Source: DATHWB01 sp040902855 (GTDB taxonomy: Bacteria; Actinomycetota; Acidimicrobiia; Spongiisociales; ZC4RG35). From it: 14,731 nt of DNA. Shown here piece after piece: positions 7,181 to 14,727 of the stretch. Within the stretch, counting starts at the first letter, position 1; each line of letters starts with the position of its first letter. The position numbers and the translations under genes are program-made. The stretch spans positions 1-14,731 of the forward strand of contig JBBDWN010000139.1 of NCBI GenBank assembly GCA_040902855.1, given 5' to 3'. A model generated the notes under the pieces. The model saw nothing but the letters and a program-made list of their open reading frames with translations, did not search any database and was not told the origin of the DNA.

Positions 7181-8373
7181 CGCTCGTCATCGACAACATC
7201 GGCGAACTGGTCACGAACGACGCCGAGACCGGAAAGGGCCTCCTCGGCGTGGTCCACGACGCGGCACTCGTGGTCTCCGATGACGGACTCATCGCCGCAA
7301 TCGGGAAGGCAGGATCTCACGACGGAGACCGCCGTCTCGACGCAGAAGGTGGGGCGGTGCTGCCCGGCTTCGTCGACAGCCACACCCATCTCGTGTTCGC
7401 CGGGGACCGGGCAGCGGAGTTCGCGGCCCGGATGGCCGGAGAGCCGTACCAGGCGTCAGGGATATCGACATCGGTGGACGCCACCCGATCGGCCGCGAGA
7501 GATGAGCTGGCCGCGCTGGCACACCGTCGACTCCGGCAAGCGCATTCGACCGGAACGACCCATGTGGAGATCAAGTCCGGGTACGGGCTGACGATCGACG
7601 ACGAGCGACGGCTGCTGGAGGTCGCCGGTGGAATCACCGATGACACGACGTTCCTCGGCGCCCATGTCGTGCCGGCGGACTACATCGGCAGGGAGGACGA
7701 CTACGTGGCCCTCGTCACGGGCGAGATGCTCGCCGCATGCGCTCCCCTCTCCCGGTGGATCGACGTGTTCTGCGAGGTCGGAGCCTTCGACGAGGACCAG
7801 TCGAGAGCAGTCCTCACGGCGGGAGCTGCGGCGGGTCTCGGTCTGAGAGTCCACGCCAACCAACTGGGTCCGGGACCGGGGGTGCGGCTGGCGGTGGAGC
7901 TGGGGGCGGCGTCAGCGGACCACTGCACCCATCTCACCGATGCGGACATCGACGCCCTCGCATCGTCATCGACGGTCGCCACCTTCCTTCCGGCCACCGA
8001 CTATTCGACCCGTCAGCCCTACCCAGACGCCCGACGAGTCATCGATGCAGGGGTGGCAGTGGCGCTCGCCTCGAACTGCAACCCGGGTTCGTCGAACACG
8101 ACGTCGATCCCGTTCTGTCTCGGGCTGGCGGTGCGCGAGATGGGGATGACGGCGGCCGAGGCGATCAGGGCCGCCACCGTCGGAGGCGCCGCCGCCCTCC
8201 GCCGTTCGGACATCGGTCACCTGGCGATCGGCGCCCGGGCCGATCTCCAGCTTCTCGACGCCCCCAGCCACGCCCACCTCATCTATCAACCCGGTGTGGC
8301 ACTGACATCGCTCACGATGGTGGCCGGTGAGATCTCCTACCGCCGGGACGATTCGACAACGGGAGGATTCTGA
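7177..8373 (+). CDS. hutI: Imidazolonepropionase
   Basis: HutI opens the ring of 4-imidazolone-5-propionate to give N-formimino-L-glutamate, the third Hut step. The 398-residue amidohydrolase has D-S-H-T-H (metal ligands H69, H71), H-V-E-I-K-S-G-Y-G-L (129-138), the H-V-V-P segment (163-166), C-E-V-G-A-F (199-204), V-H-A-N-Q (225-229) and A-D-H-C-T-H (248-253), all in the family order. In the usual T-D-x-N-P-G motif, where the Asp is the fourth metal ligand, this protein reads S-N-C-N-P-G, with Asn300 encoded by AAC at 8074-8076. Whether this is lineage-normal or alters metal binding cannot be settled here. The start overlaps the hutF stop by 4 bases. The last codons contain the hutU ribosome binding site. 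Everything else agrees with a working enzyme. Confidence 0.95.
   Translation: MTLVIDNIGELVTNDAETGKGLLGVVHDAALVVSDDGLIAAIGKAGSHDGDRRLDAEGGAVLPGFVDSHTHLVFAGDRAAEFAARMAGEPYQASGISTSVDATRSAARDELAALAHRRLRQAHSTGTTHVEIKSGYGLTIDDERRLLEVAGGITDDTTFLGAHVVPADYIGREDDYVALVTGEMLAACAPLSRWIDVFCEVGAFDEDQSRAVLTAGAAAGLGLRVHANQLGPGPGVRLAVELGAASADHCTHLTDADIDALASSSTVATFLPATDYSTRQPYPDARRVIDAGVAVALASNCNPGSSNTTSIPFCLGLAVREMGMTAAEAIRAATVGGAAALRRSDIGHLAIGARADLQLLDAPSHAHLIYQPGVALTSLTMVAGEISYRRDDSTTGGF
8361..8367 (+). promoter_or_regulatory. Ribosome binding site of hutU inside the end of hutI
   Basis: GGGAGGA lies 7 bases before ATG 8375. It fixes the hutU start against an in-frame upstream ATG at 8327 and makes hutU the only hut gene here with a strong independent ribosome binding site. 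Confidence 0.75.
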
Positions 8374-8374
8374 G

Positions 8375-10027
8375 ATGGGACCGCGAACGATCAAGGCACC
8401 GACGGGCTCCGACCTCACCTGTCGCGGATGGCAGCAGGAAGCTGCCTACCGGATGCTCCAGAACAACCTCGACCCTGATGTGGCGGAACGGCCGGACGAT
8501 CTGGTCGTGTACGGGGGAACGGGCAAGGCGGCCAGGAGCTGGGAGGCGCTCGACGCCATGCTGCGAACTCTCACCACCCTTGCCGACGACGAGACCATGC
8601 TCGTCCAGTCGGGGAAGCCGGTCGGAGTCATGCGTACCCACGAGTGGGCCCCGCGGGTGCTCATCGCCAACTCGAACCTGGTCGGAGACTGGGCGAACTG
8701 GGACGAGTTCCGACGCCTCGAAAAGCTCGGCCTGACCATGTACGGGCAGATGACGGCCGGATCGTGGATCTACATCGGGACGCAAGGGATCCTGCAAGGC
8801 ACCTACGAGTGCTTCGCCGAGATCGCTCGCAAGCGCTTCGGCGGGACTTTGGCGGGAACCATCACCGTCACGGCCGGCCTCGGCGGCATGGGTGGAGCCC
8901 AGCCACTTGCCGTCACGATGAACGACGGCGTAGCGCTGTGCGTCGAGGTCGACCCGTGGAGAGCGCAACGTCGTGTGGAGACGCGCTATCTCGATGTGGT
9001 TGCAGACGACTATTCCCACGCCGTCGCCCTGTGTCTCAGCGCCAAACGCGACAGGAAGCCACTCTCTGTCGGCCTGGTCGGCAACGCAGCCGACGTCCTG
9101 CCGCGCCTGCTGGCAGACGGCTTCGACGCGGACATCGTCACGGATCAGACCTCGGCGCACGACCCGCTGAGCTACGTGCCGGCCGACTTGACGCCGGAGG
9201 CAGCGGCCCGGCTCGCCGCAGAGGAGCCTGCTGAATACATCCGGCGAGCTCGGGCGTCGATGGTGCGCCACGTCGAAGCGATGGTCGGGTTCATGGACGC
9301 CGGGGCGGAGACATTCGACTACGGCAACAGCCTCCGCGCCGAGGCGGCGCTCGGCGGGTACGAGCGAGCCTTCGACTACCCCGGCTTCCTCCCCGCCTAC
9401 ATCCGCCCGCTCTTCTGCGAAGGCAAGGGTCCGTTTCGGTGGGTGGCGCTGTCAGGCGATCCGGCGGACATCGCCGCCACCGACCGGGCGGTGCTCGAGG
9501 AGTTCGGTGACGACGAGGGACTCCACCGCTGGATCCGGCTCGCCGGAGAGCGGGTCGCCTTCCAGGGGCTCCCGGCTCGGATCTGCTGGCTGGGATACGG
9601 CGAACGGCATCGGCTGGGGCTGCGCTTCAACGAGATGGTCCGGACGGGCGAAGTGTCTGCGCCGATTGTGATCGGACGCGACCACCTCGACTCGGGGTCC
9701 GTGGCCTCGCCATACCGGGAGACCGAGGACATGGCGGATGGTTCGGACGCCATCGCCGACTGGCCCCTCCTCAACGGGCTCATCAACACGGCGTCGGGAG
9801 CCACCTGGGTGAGTATCCACCACGGGGGCGGCGTGGGAATCGGCCGGTCCATCCATGCAGGTCAGGTGATCGTGGCAGACGGCACCGATCTGGCCGCCCA
9901 GAAACTCGAGCGAGTGCTCACCAACGATCCGGGAATGGGCGTCATCCGCCACGTCGACGCCGGCTACCCGAGGGCCGTCGAAGTTGCGGCAGCCCGCGGC
10001 GTTCGCATCCCGATGACGGAAGGCTGA
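8375..10027 (+). CDS. hutU: Urocanate hydratase (urocanase)
   Basis: HutU hydrates urocanate to 4-imidazolone-5-propionate with a tightly bound NAD+ acting as electrophile, the second Hut step. The 550-residue protein has the family length. It shows the early Y-G-G-T-G-K-A-A-R-S (46-55), G-L-G-G-M-G-G-A-Q-P (168-177) of the NAD-binding part, D-I-V-T-D-Q-T-S-A-H-D-P-L (253-265), the active-site Cys404 in L-P-A-R-I-C-W-L-G-Y-G-E-R, and H-H-G-G-G-V-G-I-G (482-490) near the end. Homology begins directly at ATG 8375, which has a good ribosome binding site. The gene begins 1 base after the hutI stop codon, and only 1 base separates its own stop from the next gene, so hutU belongs to the same operon. 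No missing key residue was noticed. Confidence 0.97.
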   Translation: MGPRTIKAPTGSDLTCRGWQQEAAYRMLQNNLDPDVAERPDDLVVYGGTGKAARSWEALDAMLRTLTTLADDETMLVQSGKPVGVMRTHEWAPRVLIANSNLVGDWANWDEFRRLEKLGLTMYGQMTAGSWIYIGTQGILQGTYECFAEIARKRFGGTLAGTITVTAGLGGMGGAQPLAVTMNDGVALCVEVDPWRAQRRVETRYLDVVADDYSHAVALCLSAKRDRKPLSVGLVGNAADVLPRLLADGFDADIVTDQTSAHDPLSYVPADLTPEAAARLAAEEPAEYIRRARASMVRHVEAMVGFMDAGAETFDYGNSLRAEAALGGYERAFDYPGFLPAYIRPLFCEGKGPFRWVALSGDPADIAATDRAVLEEFGDDEGLHRWIRLAGERVAFQGLPARICWLGYGERHRLGLRFNEMVRTGEVSAPIVIGRDHLDSGSVASPYRETEDMADGSDAIADWPLLNGLINTASGATWVSIHHGGGVGIGRSIHAGQVIVADGTDLAAQKLERVLTNDPGMGVIRHVDAGYPRAVEVAAARGVRIPMTEG

Positions 10028-10028
10028 C

Positions 10029-10598
10029 GTGGCCGTCCTCCCGATCGCCCCGATCGGTCATCCCGTGCTGCGGACCCCGACGAGAGAAGTGTCGGAGACC
10101 GAACTCGCCTCTCCCGCCATTCAACAGTTGATCGACGACATGATCGACACGATGCACGACGCCAGCGGGGCGGGTATCGCCGCCAACCAGGTGTTCGCAG
10201 GACTGCGGATTGCGACGATCGAAGTGACGAAGAACCCGCGCTATCCCTACAAACCGCCGATCCCGCTCACAGTGATCGTGAATCCACGTTGGAGACCACT
10301 CGACGACGAGACGGTGACGATCAACGAAGGGTGTCTGTCGGTGCCCCTGCGGGGCGATCTTCAACGCCACGTCACGATCGAAGTGTCGTACCTCGACCGG
10401 GACGGGGTGGCGCACACCGAGACACGGCTGGGGCTCACCGCAGGAACGTTCCAACACGAGATCGACCACCTCGACGGCAGGTTGATCGTGGATCGAATCG
10501 ACCCGGCCACGCTCGCCACCTGGGAACAGTTCGAAGCCCATCAGCGCGAAGCCTTCGTCGCCCGGATCACCGACTTCGTTCGTCGAGTCGGCTCCTAG
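10029..10598 (+). CDS. Peptide deformylase-family metalloenzyme; candidate N-formylglutamate deformylase
   Basis: The 189-residue protein carries all three peptide deformylase motifs: G-A-G-I-A-A-N-Q (47-54), E-G-C-L-S (100-104) with metal ligand Cys102, and Q-H-E-I-D-H-L-D-G (142-150) with ligands H143 and H147 and catalytic E144. It should therefore be an active metal-dependent deformylase in the cytoplasm. Family members normally remove the formyl group from N-formyl-methionine of new proteins. The gene starts with GTG one base after the hutU stop, in an operon that makes N-formyl-glutamate through HutF but has no hutG in the window. I infer that it may deformylate N-formyl-glutamate to glutamate and formate, replacing HutG. 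The sequence alone cannot show the substrate; an ordinary def gene that happens to sit here is the alternative. A segment N-P-R-Y-P-Y-K-P-P-I-P (69-79) recalls a common deformylase subgroup. A large hairpin follows the stop. Confidence 0.88.
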   Translation: MAVLPIAPIGHPVLRTPTREVSETELASPAIQQLIDDMIDTMHDASGAGIAANQVFAGLRIATIEVTKNPRYPYKPPIPLTVIVNPRWRPLDDETVTINEGCLSVPLRGDLQRHVTIEVSYLDRDGVAHTETRLGLTAGTFQHEIDHLDGRLIVDRIDPATLATWEQFEAHQREAFVARITDFVRRVGS

Positions 10599-10600
10599 CT

Positions 10601-10645
10601 AGGCGAGGCAGAGGAACAGAGGCGGGGCCCGCCTACCTCTCGCCT
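10601..10645 (+). terminator. Nested GC-rich hairpin after the hut operon
   Basis: Three nested inverted repeats stack into one long hairpin: AGGCGAG (10601-10607) with CTCGCCT (10639-10645), AGG (10612-10614) with CCT (10636-10638), and AGGCGG (10620-10625) with CCGCCT (10629-10634). It begins 2 bases after the stop of the last hut-operon gene. No T-tract follows, so it is an intrinsic-like terminator of the type without a U-tail, or an RNA-stabilising structure. Confidence 0.55.
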
Positions 10646-10700
10646 GACACGTAGCTCCCAGGAAATTGGAAGACGGTGCCGTCGTGCCTGCCAACGCCCG

Positions 10701-10723
10701 CGCGGACACACCGTGGGTCCGCG
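10701..10723. promoter_or_regulatory. Inverted repeat upstream of the purC promoter candidate
   Basis: CGCGGAC (10701-10707) and GTCCGCG (10717-10723) are perfect complements around a 9-base spacer. The repeat ends 13 bases before the TTGACC -35 candidate of purC. It could be an operator for a dimeric regulator of the purine genes or a second stem that backs up the hut terminator. No known binding motif was recognised. Confidence 0.35.
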
Positions 10724-10736
10724 AGCTGTCGACGAG

Positions 10737-10769
10737 TTGACCGGGAACCGATTCGGGTACGGCTAGCGT
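10737..10769 (+). promoter_or_regulatory. Candidate promoter of the pur operon
   Basis: TTGACC (10737-10742) is a good -35 match. TAGCGT (10764-10769) fits the actinobacterial -10 pattern TAnnnT and would place the transcript start at or next to the purC GTG (10778), giving a leaderless mRNA; no ribosome binding site precedes that GTG. The spacer between the two hexamers is 21 bases, longer than usual, so the -35 may be coincidental. Confidence 0.4.
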
Positions 10770-10777
10770 GCCGTCAC

Positions 10778-11659
10778 GTGCTGGCTCTACCCCACGTTGC
10801 CTCCGGCAAGGTCCGGGAGATCTACGAGGTCGATGCCGACCACCTGCTCTTCGTCGCAACCGACCGAATCTCCGCCTACGACGTCATCCTGCCGACGGCG
10901 ATCCCGGATAAGGGCCGCGTGCTGACGGGCGTCTCGTTGCACTTCTTCGATCTGGTGGACAGTCCGCACCATCTGGTCACGACTGACCTCGCCGAACTCG
11001 ATCTCACCCAGGAGGAACGAGACGAGTTGGCCGGACGGGCGATGATCGTGAAACGGGCCGATGTGCTCCCCATCGAATGCGTCGTGCGCGGCTATCTCTA
11101 CGGATCGGCGTGGCGTGAATACGCCGCTGGGGGCGGACCGACGACCGAGCACCTTCCCGCCGGACTGCGTCAGGCCGACCGTCTCCCGCGACCTGTGTTC
11201 ACCCCGGCGACGAAGGCTGCCTCCGGGCATGACGAGAACCTGGACGAGGCGAGCGCCAGGGCGCTGGTCTCCGACGACGTGTACGAGGAGGTACGTGCCT
11301 GGTCGATCGCCATCTATGACCTCGCCGCCGAACAGGCCGCACGGTCCGGAGTGATATTGGCGGACACCAAGTTCGAATTCGGATTCGTGGGCGGTGAACT
11401 GACGCTGGTCGACGAGGTCCTCACACCGGATTCGTCACGCTGGTGGCCGGCCGAGGAGTGGAAGCCCGGCGGGACCGTCCCCAGTTTCGACAAGCAGTAC
11501 GTGCGCGACTGGCTCGACGCGTCAGGGTGGGACCGCACTCCGCCCGCACCAGAACTCCCTGACGATGTCGTGGTCGGGACGAAGGCGCGATACGTCGAAG
11601 CGTTCGAACGAGTCACCGGACAGAGCTTCGACGACTACCTGGAAAGGGCAGGGGCATGA
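10778..11659 (+). CDS. purC: SAICAR synthetase (phosphoribosylaminoimidazole-succinocarboxamide synthase)
   Basis: PurC joins CAIR and aspartate with ATP to form SAICAR in de novo purine synthesis. The 293-residue protein has S-G-K-V-R-E-I-Y-E-V (9-18) of the ATP-binding lobe, A-T-D-R-I-S-A-Y-D-V (27-36), R-G-Y-L-Y-G-S-A-W (104-112), T-P-A-T-K-A (142-147), G-H-D-E-N (150-154), A-D-T-K-F-E-F-G (195-202) and V-D-E-V-L-T-P-D-S-S-R (211-221). The length fits the longer PurC class of about 290-300 residues. The frame is open up to ATG 10676, but GTG 10778 was chosen because homology starts at its first residues and a promoter-like sequence lies immediately before it. The stop overlaps purS by 4 bases. 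It opens a purC-purS-purQ-purL operon separated from the hut genes by about 180 non-coding bases. Confidence 0.96.
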   Translation: MLALPHVASGKVREIYEVDADHLLFVATDRISAYDVILPTAIPDKGRVLTGVSLHFFDLVDSPHHLVTTDLAELDLTQEERDELAGRAMIVKRADVLPIECVVRGYLYGSAWREYAAGGGPTTEHLPAGLRQADRLPRPVFTPATKAASGHDENLDEASARALVSDDVYEEVRAWSIAIYDLAAEQAARSGVILADTKFEFGFVGGELTLVDEVLTPDSSRWWPAEEWKPGGTVPSFDKQYVRDWLDASGWDRTPPAPELPDDVVVGTKARYVEAFERVTGQSFDDYLERAGA

Positions 11660-11898
11660 ACGTCACTGTGACCATCAGACGCCGCGCCGTCATCGCAGAT
11701 CCGCGCGGAGCCACCGTGGCCCGTGCTCTCGTAGACCTCGGACATTCCGGCGTTCGTTCGCTCCGCATCGACCGCACCATCCACCTCGACGTCGAGGGCG
11801 ACGATCCTGACACGGTGCGCGAGCAGGTCGCAGCGATGTGCGAGCAGCTCCTGGCCAATCCGGTGCTCGAAGACTACGAAATCACGGTGCATCCGTGA
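11656..11898 (+). CDS. purS: FGAM synthase subunit PurS
   Basis: PurS is the small dimeric subunit that holds PurQ and PurL together in the three-part formylglycinamidine ribonucleotide synthase. The 80-residue protein has the usual size and layout: a beta strand at the start (V-T-V-T-I-R), then D-P-R-G-A-T-V (35-41 in family numbering varies; here 15-21), a V-R-S-L-R-I-D strand, and a helix C-E-Q-L-L-A-N-P-V-L-E-D-Y ending in a short strand. The L-L-A-N-P-V-x-E-x-Y segment is the clearest PurS signature. GGAAAGG at 11641-11647, inside the end of purC, gives a ribosome binding site 8 bases before the ATG, and the start also overlaps the purC stop (ATGA). Identification rests on both sequence and its place between purC and purQ. 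Confidence 0.93.
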   Translation: MNVTVTIRRRAVIADPRGATVARALVDLGHSGVRSLRIDRTIHLDVEGDDPDTVREQVAAMCEQLLANPVLEDYEITVHP

Positions 11899-12548
11899 CG
11901 ATCGCCGTCGTCGTCTTCCCCGGCTCAAACTGCGAGCACGACGTCGTCCACGCCCTCCGACTGCTGGGAGGCGAGGCGGAACTCGTCTGGCACCGCGACA
12001 CCGATCTTTCGGGTGCCGACGCAGTGGTTCTCCCCGGCGGCTTCGCCCACGGTGACGCCCTTCGTACAGGTGCCATCGCCCGATTCTCCCCGGTCATGGA
12101 ACCAGTGCGGACGATGGCAGAGGCGGGTGCGCCGGTCCTGGGGATCTGCAACGGTTTCCAGATCCTGTGCGAGGCCGGACTACTTCCGGGAGCGCTCATC
12201 GCCAACCGGGATCTCGCTTTCATCTGCCGGATGGTCGACGTCGAGGTCACGGACACGGACACGGTCCTCACCGCTACCGCCACCATCGGGCAACGGCTCC
12301 GGATTCCGCTCAACTCCTATGAGGGCAACTGGGTCGATCCGGACGGCGGATCCAGGGTCGTCGTGCAGTACGTCGACGACCCCAACGGGTCACAAGGCCG
12401 CGCCGCCGCCGTTGCCAACACCGCCGGCAACGTCGTCGGGATCATGCCGCACCCCGAGAGAGCGACCGAAGACCTGTTGGGATCGGTCGACGGGCGTGTC
12501 CTGCTCGAAGGCTTCCTCGCGTCAGCTTCCCACTCCATCCATGTCTGA
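11895..12548 (+). CDS. purQ: FGAM synthase, glutaminase subunit PurQ
   Basis: PurQ hydrolyses glutamine and passes ammonia to PurL for conversion of FGAR to FGAM. The 217-residue class I glutamine amidotransferase has the catalytic triad: Cys85 in G-I-C-N-G-F-Q (83-89), His186 and Glu188 in M-P-H-P-E-R-A (184-190). It begins with the typical V-V-F-P-G-S-N-C-E-H-D. The GTG start at 11895 overlaps the purS stop by 4 bases (GTGA) and lacks a ribosome binding site, so it depends on coupling to purS. Two places differ from the usual PurQ pattern: P-G-G-F-A-H-G-D-A-L instead of P-G-G-F-S-Y-G-D-Y-L, and P-L-N-S-Y-E-G-N-W instead of P-I-A-H-G-E-G-N-Y (138-146). The catalytic residues are intact. The gene overlaps the first 8 bases of purL. 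Confidence 0.95.
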   Translation: MTIAVVVFPGSNCEHDVVHALRLLGGEAELVWHRDTDLSGADAVVLPGGFAHGDALRTGAIARFSPVMEPVRTMAEAGAPVLGICNGFQILCEAGLLPGALIANRDLAFICRMVDVEVTDTDTVLTATATIGQRLRIPLNSYEGNWVDPDGGSRVVVQYVDDPNGSQGRAAAVANTAGNVVGIMPHPERATEDLLGSVDGRVLLEGFLASASHSIHV

Positions 12549-14727
12549 GGCGGTCCATCGGGCGTTGGGAATGACCGACGACGAGTACGACACGGTCGTC
12601 GACATTCTCGGACGCGAGCCTCGTCCGGCCGAACTGGCGATGTATTCGGTGATGTGGTCCGAGCACTGTTCCTACAAGTCCTCCCGATCACACCTGGGTC
12701 GATTTCCCTCCGAGGCGCCCTGGGTCGTCGTCGGTCCGGGCGAAAACGCCGGCGTGGTCGATCTGGGCGACGGGTGGCTGGCCGCACTGCGGATCGAGAG
12801 CCACAACCACCCATCCTTCGTCGAGCCGTATCAGGGGGCGGCGACCGGAGTCGGCGGCATCCTGCGTGACGTCTTCACGATGGGTGCGCGTCCGATCGCC
12901 CTCTGGGACCAGATCCGTTTCGGTCCGCTCGACGTTCCCAAGAACCGGTTCCTCTTCGGCGGCGTGGTGGCCGGGATCGCCGGATACGGCAATGCGGTGG
13001 GGGTTCCCACGGTCGGCGGCGAAATCGCCTTCGACGACTGCTACTCGGGCAATCCGCTCGTCAACGTGATGTGTCTGGGGATCATGCGTCGCGACCAACT
13101 CGTCCTCGGCACCGCAGGGGAAGCAGGCTCCATCGCCGTCCTCCTGGGCAAGCCGACCGGACGCGACGGGATCGGCGGAGCATCTGTGCTCGCATCGGCG
13201 TCGTTCGACGAAGAGGCGGGAACGAAGCGTCCCTCGGTCCAGGTCGGGGACCCTTTCGAAGAAAAGAAGCTGATCGAGGCATGCCTCGAGCTGTACACGC
13301 TCGGGCTTGTCGTAGGGGTTCAGGATCTGGGCGCAGCCGGACTGTCGTGCGCGACGTCCGAGCCGGCGGCCCGCGCCGGCATGGGCATGGACGTCGATCT
13401 CGACGCTGTCCACGTCCGGGAGTCAGGCATGACCGCCCCCGAGTTGCTCATGTCGGAGTCCCAGGAACGCATGATGGCCTTCGTCGACCCGGGGCAAGTG
13501 GACGCCGTTCTCGCAGTCGCCGACAAGTGGGAGATCGACGCTCGGGTGGTCGGCACGGTCACTTCAGGTGACACACTCCGCATCCGTCACGGCGGCGAGC
13601 TGGTGGCCGAAGTCCCGGCGGCCTCGCTCTCCGAGGCAGCCCCCCGCTATGACCGACCGATGGCCGAACCGGCCTGGCTGGCGGACCTGTGGGCCGACAC
13701 CTTGCCGCACACCGACCCGCCGGATGTCGCATCCGCCCTCCTCGCCCTCCTCGACGATCCGTCCATCGCCTCTGCCGAATGGGCCTATCAGCAGTACGAC
13801 CACATGCTGTTCCTCGACACCGTCGTCGGACCGGGGAGCGACGGCTCGCTGCTCCGCGTGAAAGGGACCGACAAGGGACTGGCGGTGTCCACCGACGGCA
13901 ACGGCCGCCTGTGCTACCTCGACCCCTACCGCGGCGGCGAACGGCTCGTCTACGAAGCGGCGCTGAATGTCGCCGTCGTCGGTGCCAAGCCGATGGCAGT
14001 GGTGGACAACCTGAACTTCGGCAACCCGGAGAAGCCCGAGGTGATGTGGCAGTTCCGCCAGTCGATCGAAGGGATCTCGGCGGCATGCGAGCACCTCGGC
14101 ATCCCGGTGGTGGGAGGAAACGTCAGCTTCTACAACGAAACCGACGGCGTCGACATCCACCCGACGCCTGTGATCGGACTGCTGGGCCTCGCCGACCCGA
14201 TGCCGTCGCGACCTTCGCGACTGAGCGCAGCCTCAGCCGACATGCAGATCTGGATGTTCGGACCCGATCTCGTGGACTTGGCCGGATCGTCCTTCGAGCG
14301 AGTCGTCCATGACCACCTCGGTGGCCGACCGATGGGAGCAGATCCGGAGATGGGGGCATCCGTCAACGACCTCGCCGTCCGACTCGTCGCAGAAACGGCC
14401 GTCCCGGTCCTCCATGACATCTCCGACGGGGGGCTGGCAGTGGCACTCGCCGAAGTCTGCATCTCGTCACAGGTCGGCGCGCTGATCGAGGTCGACGATT
14501 GGCGCACGTTCTTCTCCGAGGCGCCCCACCGTGTACTCGCAGTGGTGGATTCGGATCGGGCCGACTCTCTGGCAGAGGCGGCATCCGTCTCAGGGGTCCC
14601 CGCCCTCCGCCTCGGAGAGATGGGAGGAGACACCATCACGCTGCGCAGCCAGGGCAGGGAGTCCGGGTTGGCCCTCGACCAGGCAATCCACACGTACCGG
14701 CAGGCGATCCCTCGCCGAATGCGATGA
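12541..14727 (+). CDS. purL: FGAM synthase, large subunit PurL (small type)
   Basis: PurL is the ATP-dependent synthetase subunit that turns FGAR and ammonia into FGAM. At 728 residues it is the small PurL that needs separate PurS and PurQ, both encoded just upstream. Motifs include W-S-E-H-C-S-Y-K (39-46), G-P-G-E-N-A-G-V (65-72), R-I-E-S-H-N-H-P-S (84-92) with the catalytic-region histidine, and G-A-A-T-G-V-G-G-I-L-R-D (99-110). The second half repeats the AIR-synthase fold with N-L-N-F-G-N-P-E-K-P, G-G-N-V-S-F-Y-N-E-T and D-I-S-D-G-G-L-A-V-A. The frame is open far upstream to 12013, but that stretch overlaps purQ; ATG 12541 gives the normal N-terminus and an 8-base overlap with the purQ stop. 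No ribosome binding site is seen, which fits translational coupling. The stop TGA is at 14725-14727, so the gene is complete. Confidence 0.97.
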   Translation: MSEAVHRALGMTDDEYDTVVDILGREPRPAELAMYSVMWSEHCSYKSSRSHLGRFPSEAPWVVVGPGENAGVVDLGDGWLAALRIESHNHPSFVEPYQGAATGVGGILRDVFTMGARPIALWDQIRFGPLDVPKNRFLFGGVVAGIAGYGNAVGVPTVGGEIAFDDCYSGNPLVNVMCLGIMRRDQLVLGTAGEAGSIAVLLGKPTGRDGIGGASVLASASFDEEAGTKRPSVQVGDPFEEKKLIEACLELYTLGLVVGVQDLGAAGLSCATSEPAARAGMGMDVDLDAVHVRESGMTAPELLMSESQERMMAFVDPGQVDAVLAVADKWEIDARVVGTVTSGDTLRIRHGGELVAEVPAASLSEAAPRYDRPMAEPAWLADLWADTLPHTDPPDVASALLALLDDPSIASAEWAYQQYDHMLFLDTVVGPGSDGSLLRVKGTDKGLAVSTDGNGRLCYLDPYRGGERLVYEAALNVAVVGAKPMAVVDNLNFGNPEKPEVMWQFRQSIEGISAACEHLGIPVVGGNVSFYNETDGVDIHPTPVIGLLGLADPMPSRPSRLSAASADMQIWMFGPDLVDLAGSSFERVVHDHLGGRPMGADPEMGASVNDLAVRLVAETAVPVLHDISDGGLAVALAEVCISSQVGALIEVDDWRTFFSEAPHRVLAVVDSDRADSLAEAASVSGVPALRLGEMGGDTITLRSQGRESGLALDQAIHTYRQAIPRRMR

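Noticed and set aside
10676..10777. Upstream extension of purC to ATG 10676
   Set aside because: Known PurC proteins begin at about the GTG 10778 start, and the extension covers the inverted repeat and promoter-like hexamers.
12013..12540. Upstream extension of the purL frame across purQ
   Set aside because: purQ is certain in another frame here, and the normal PurL N-terminus begins at ATG 12541. The extension is a chance open frame.
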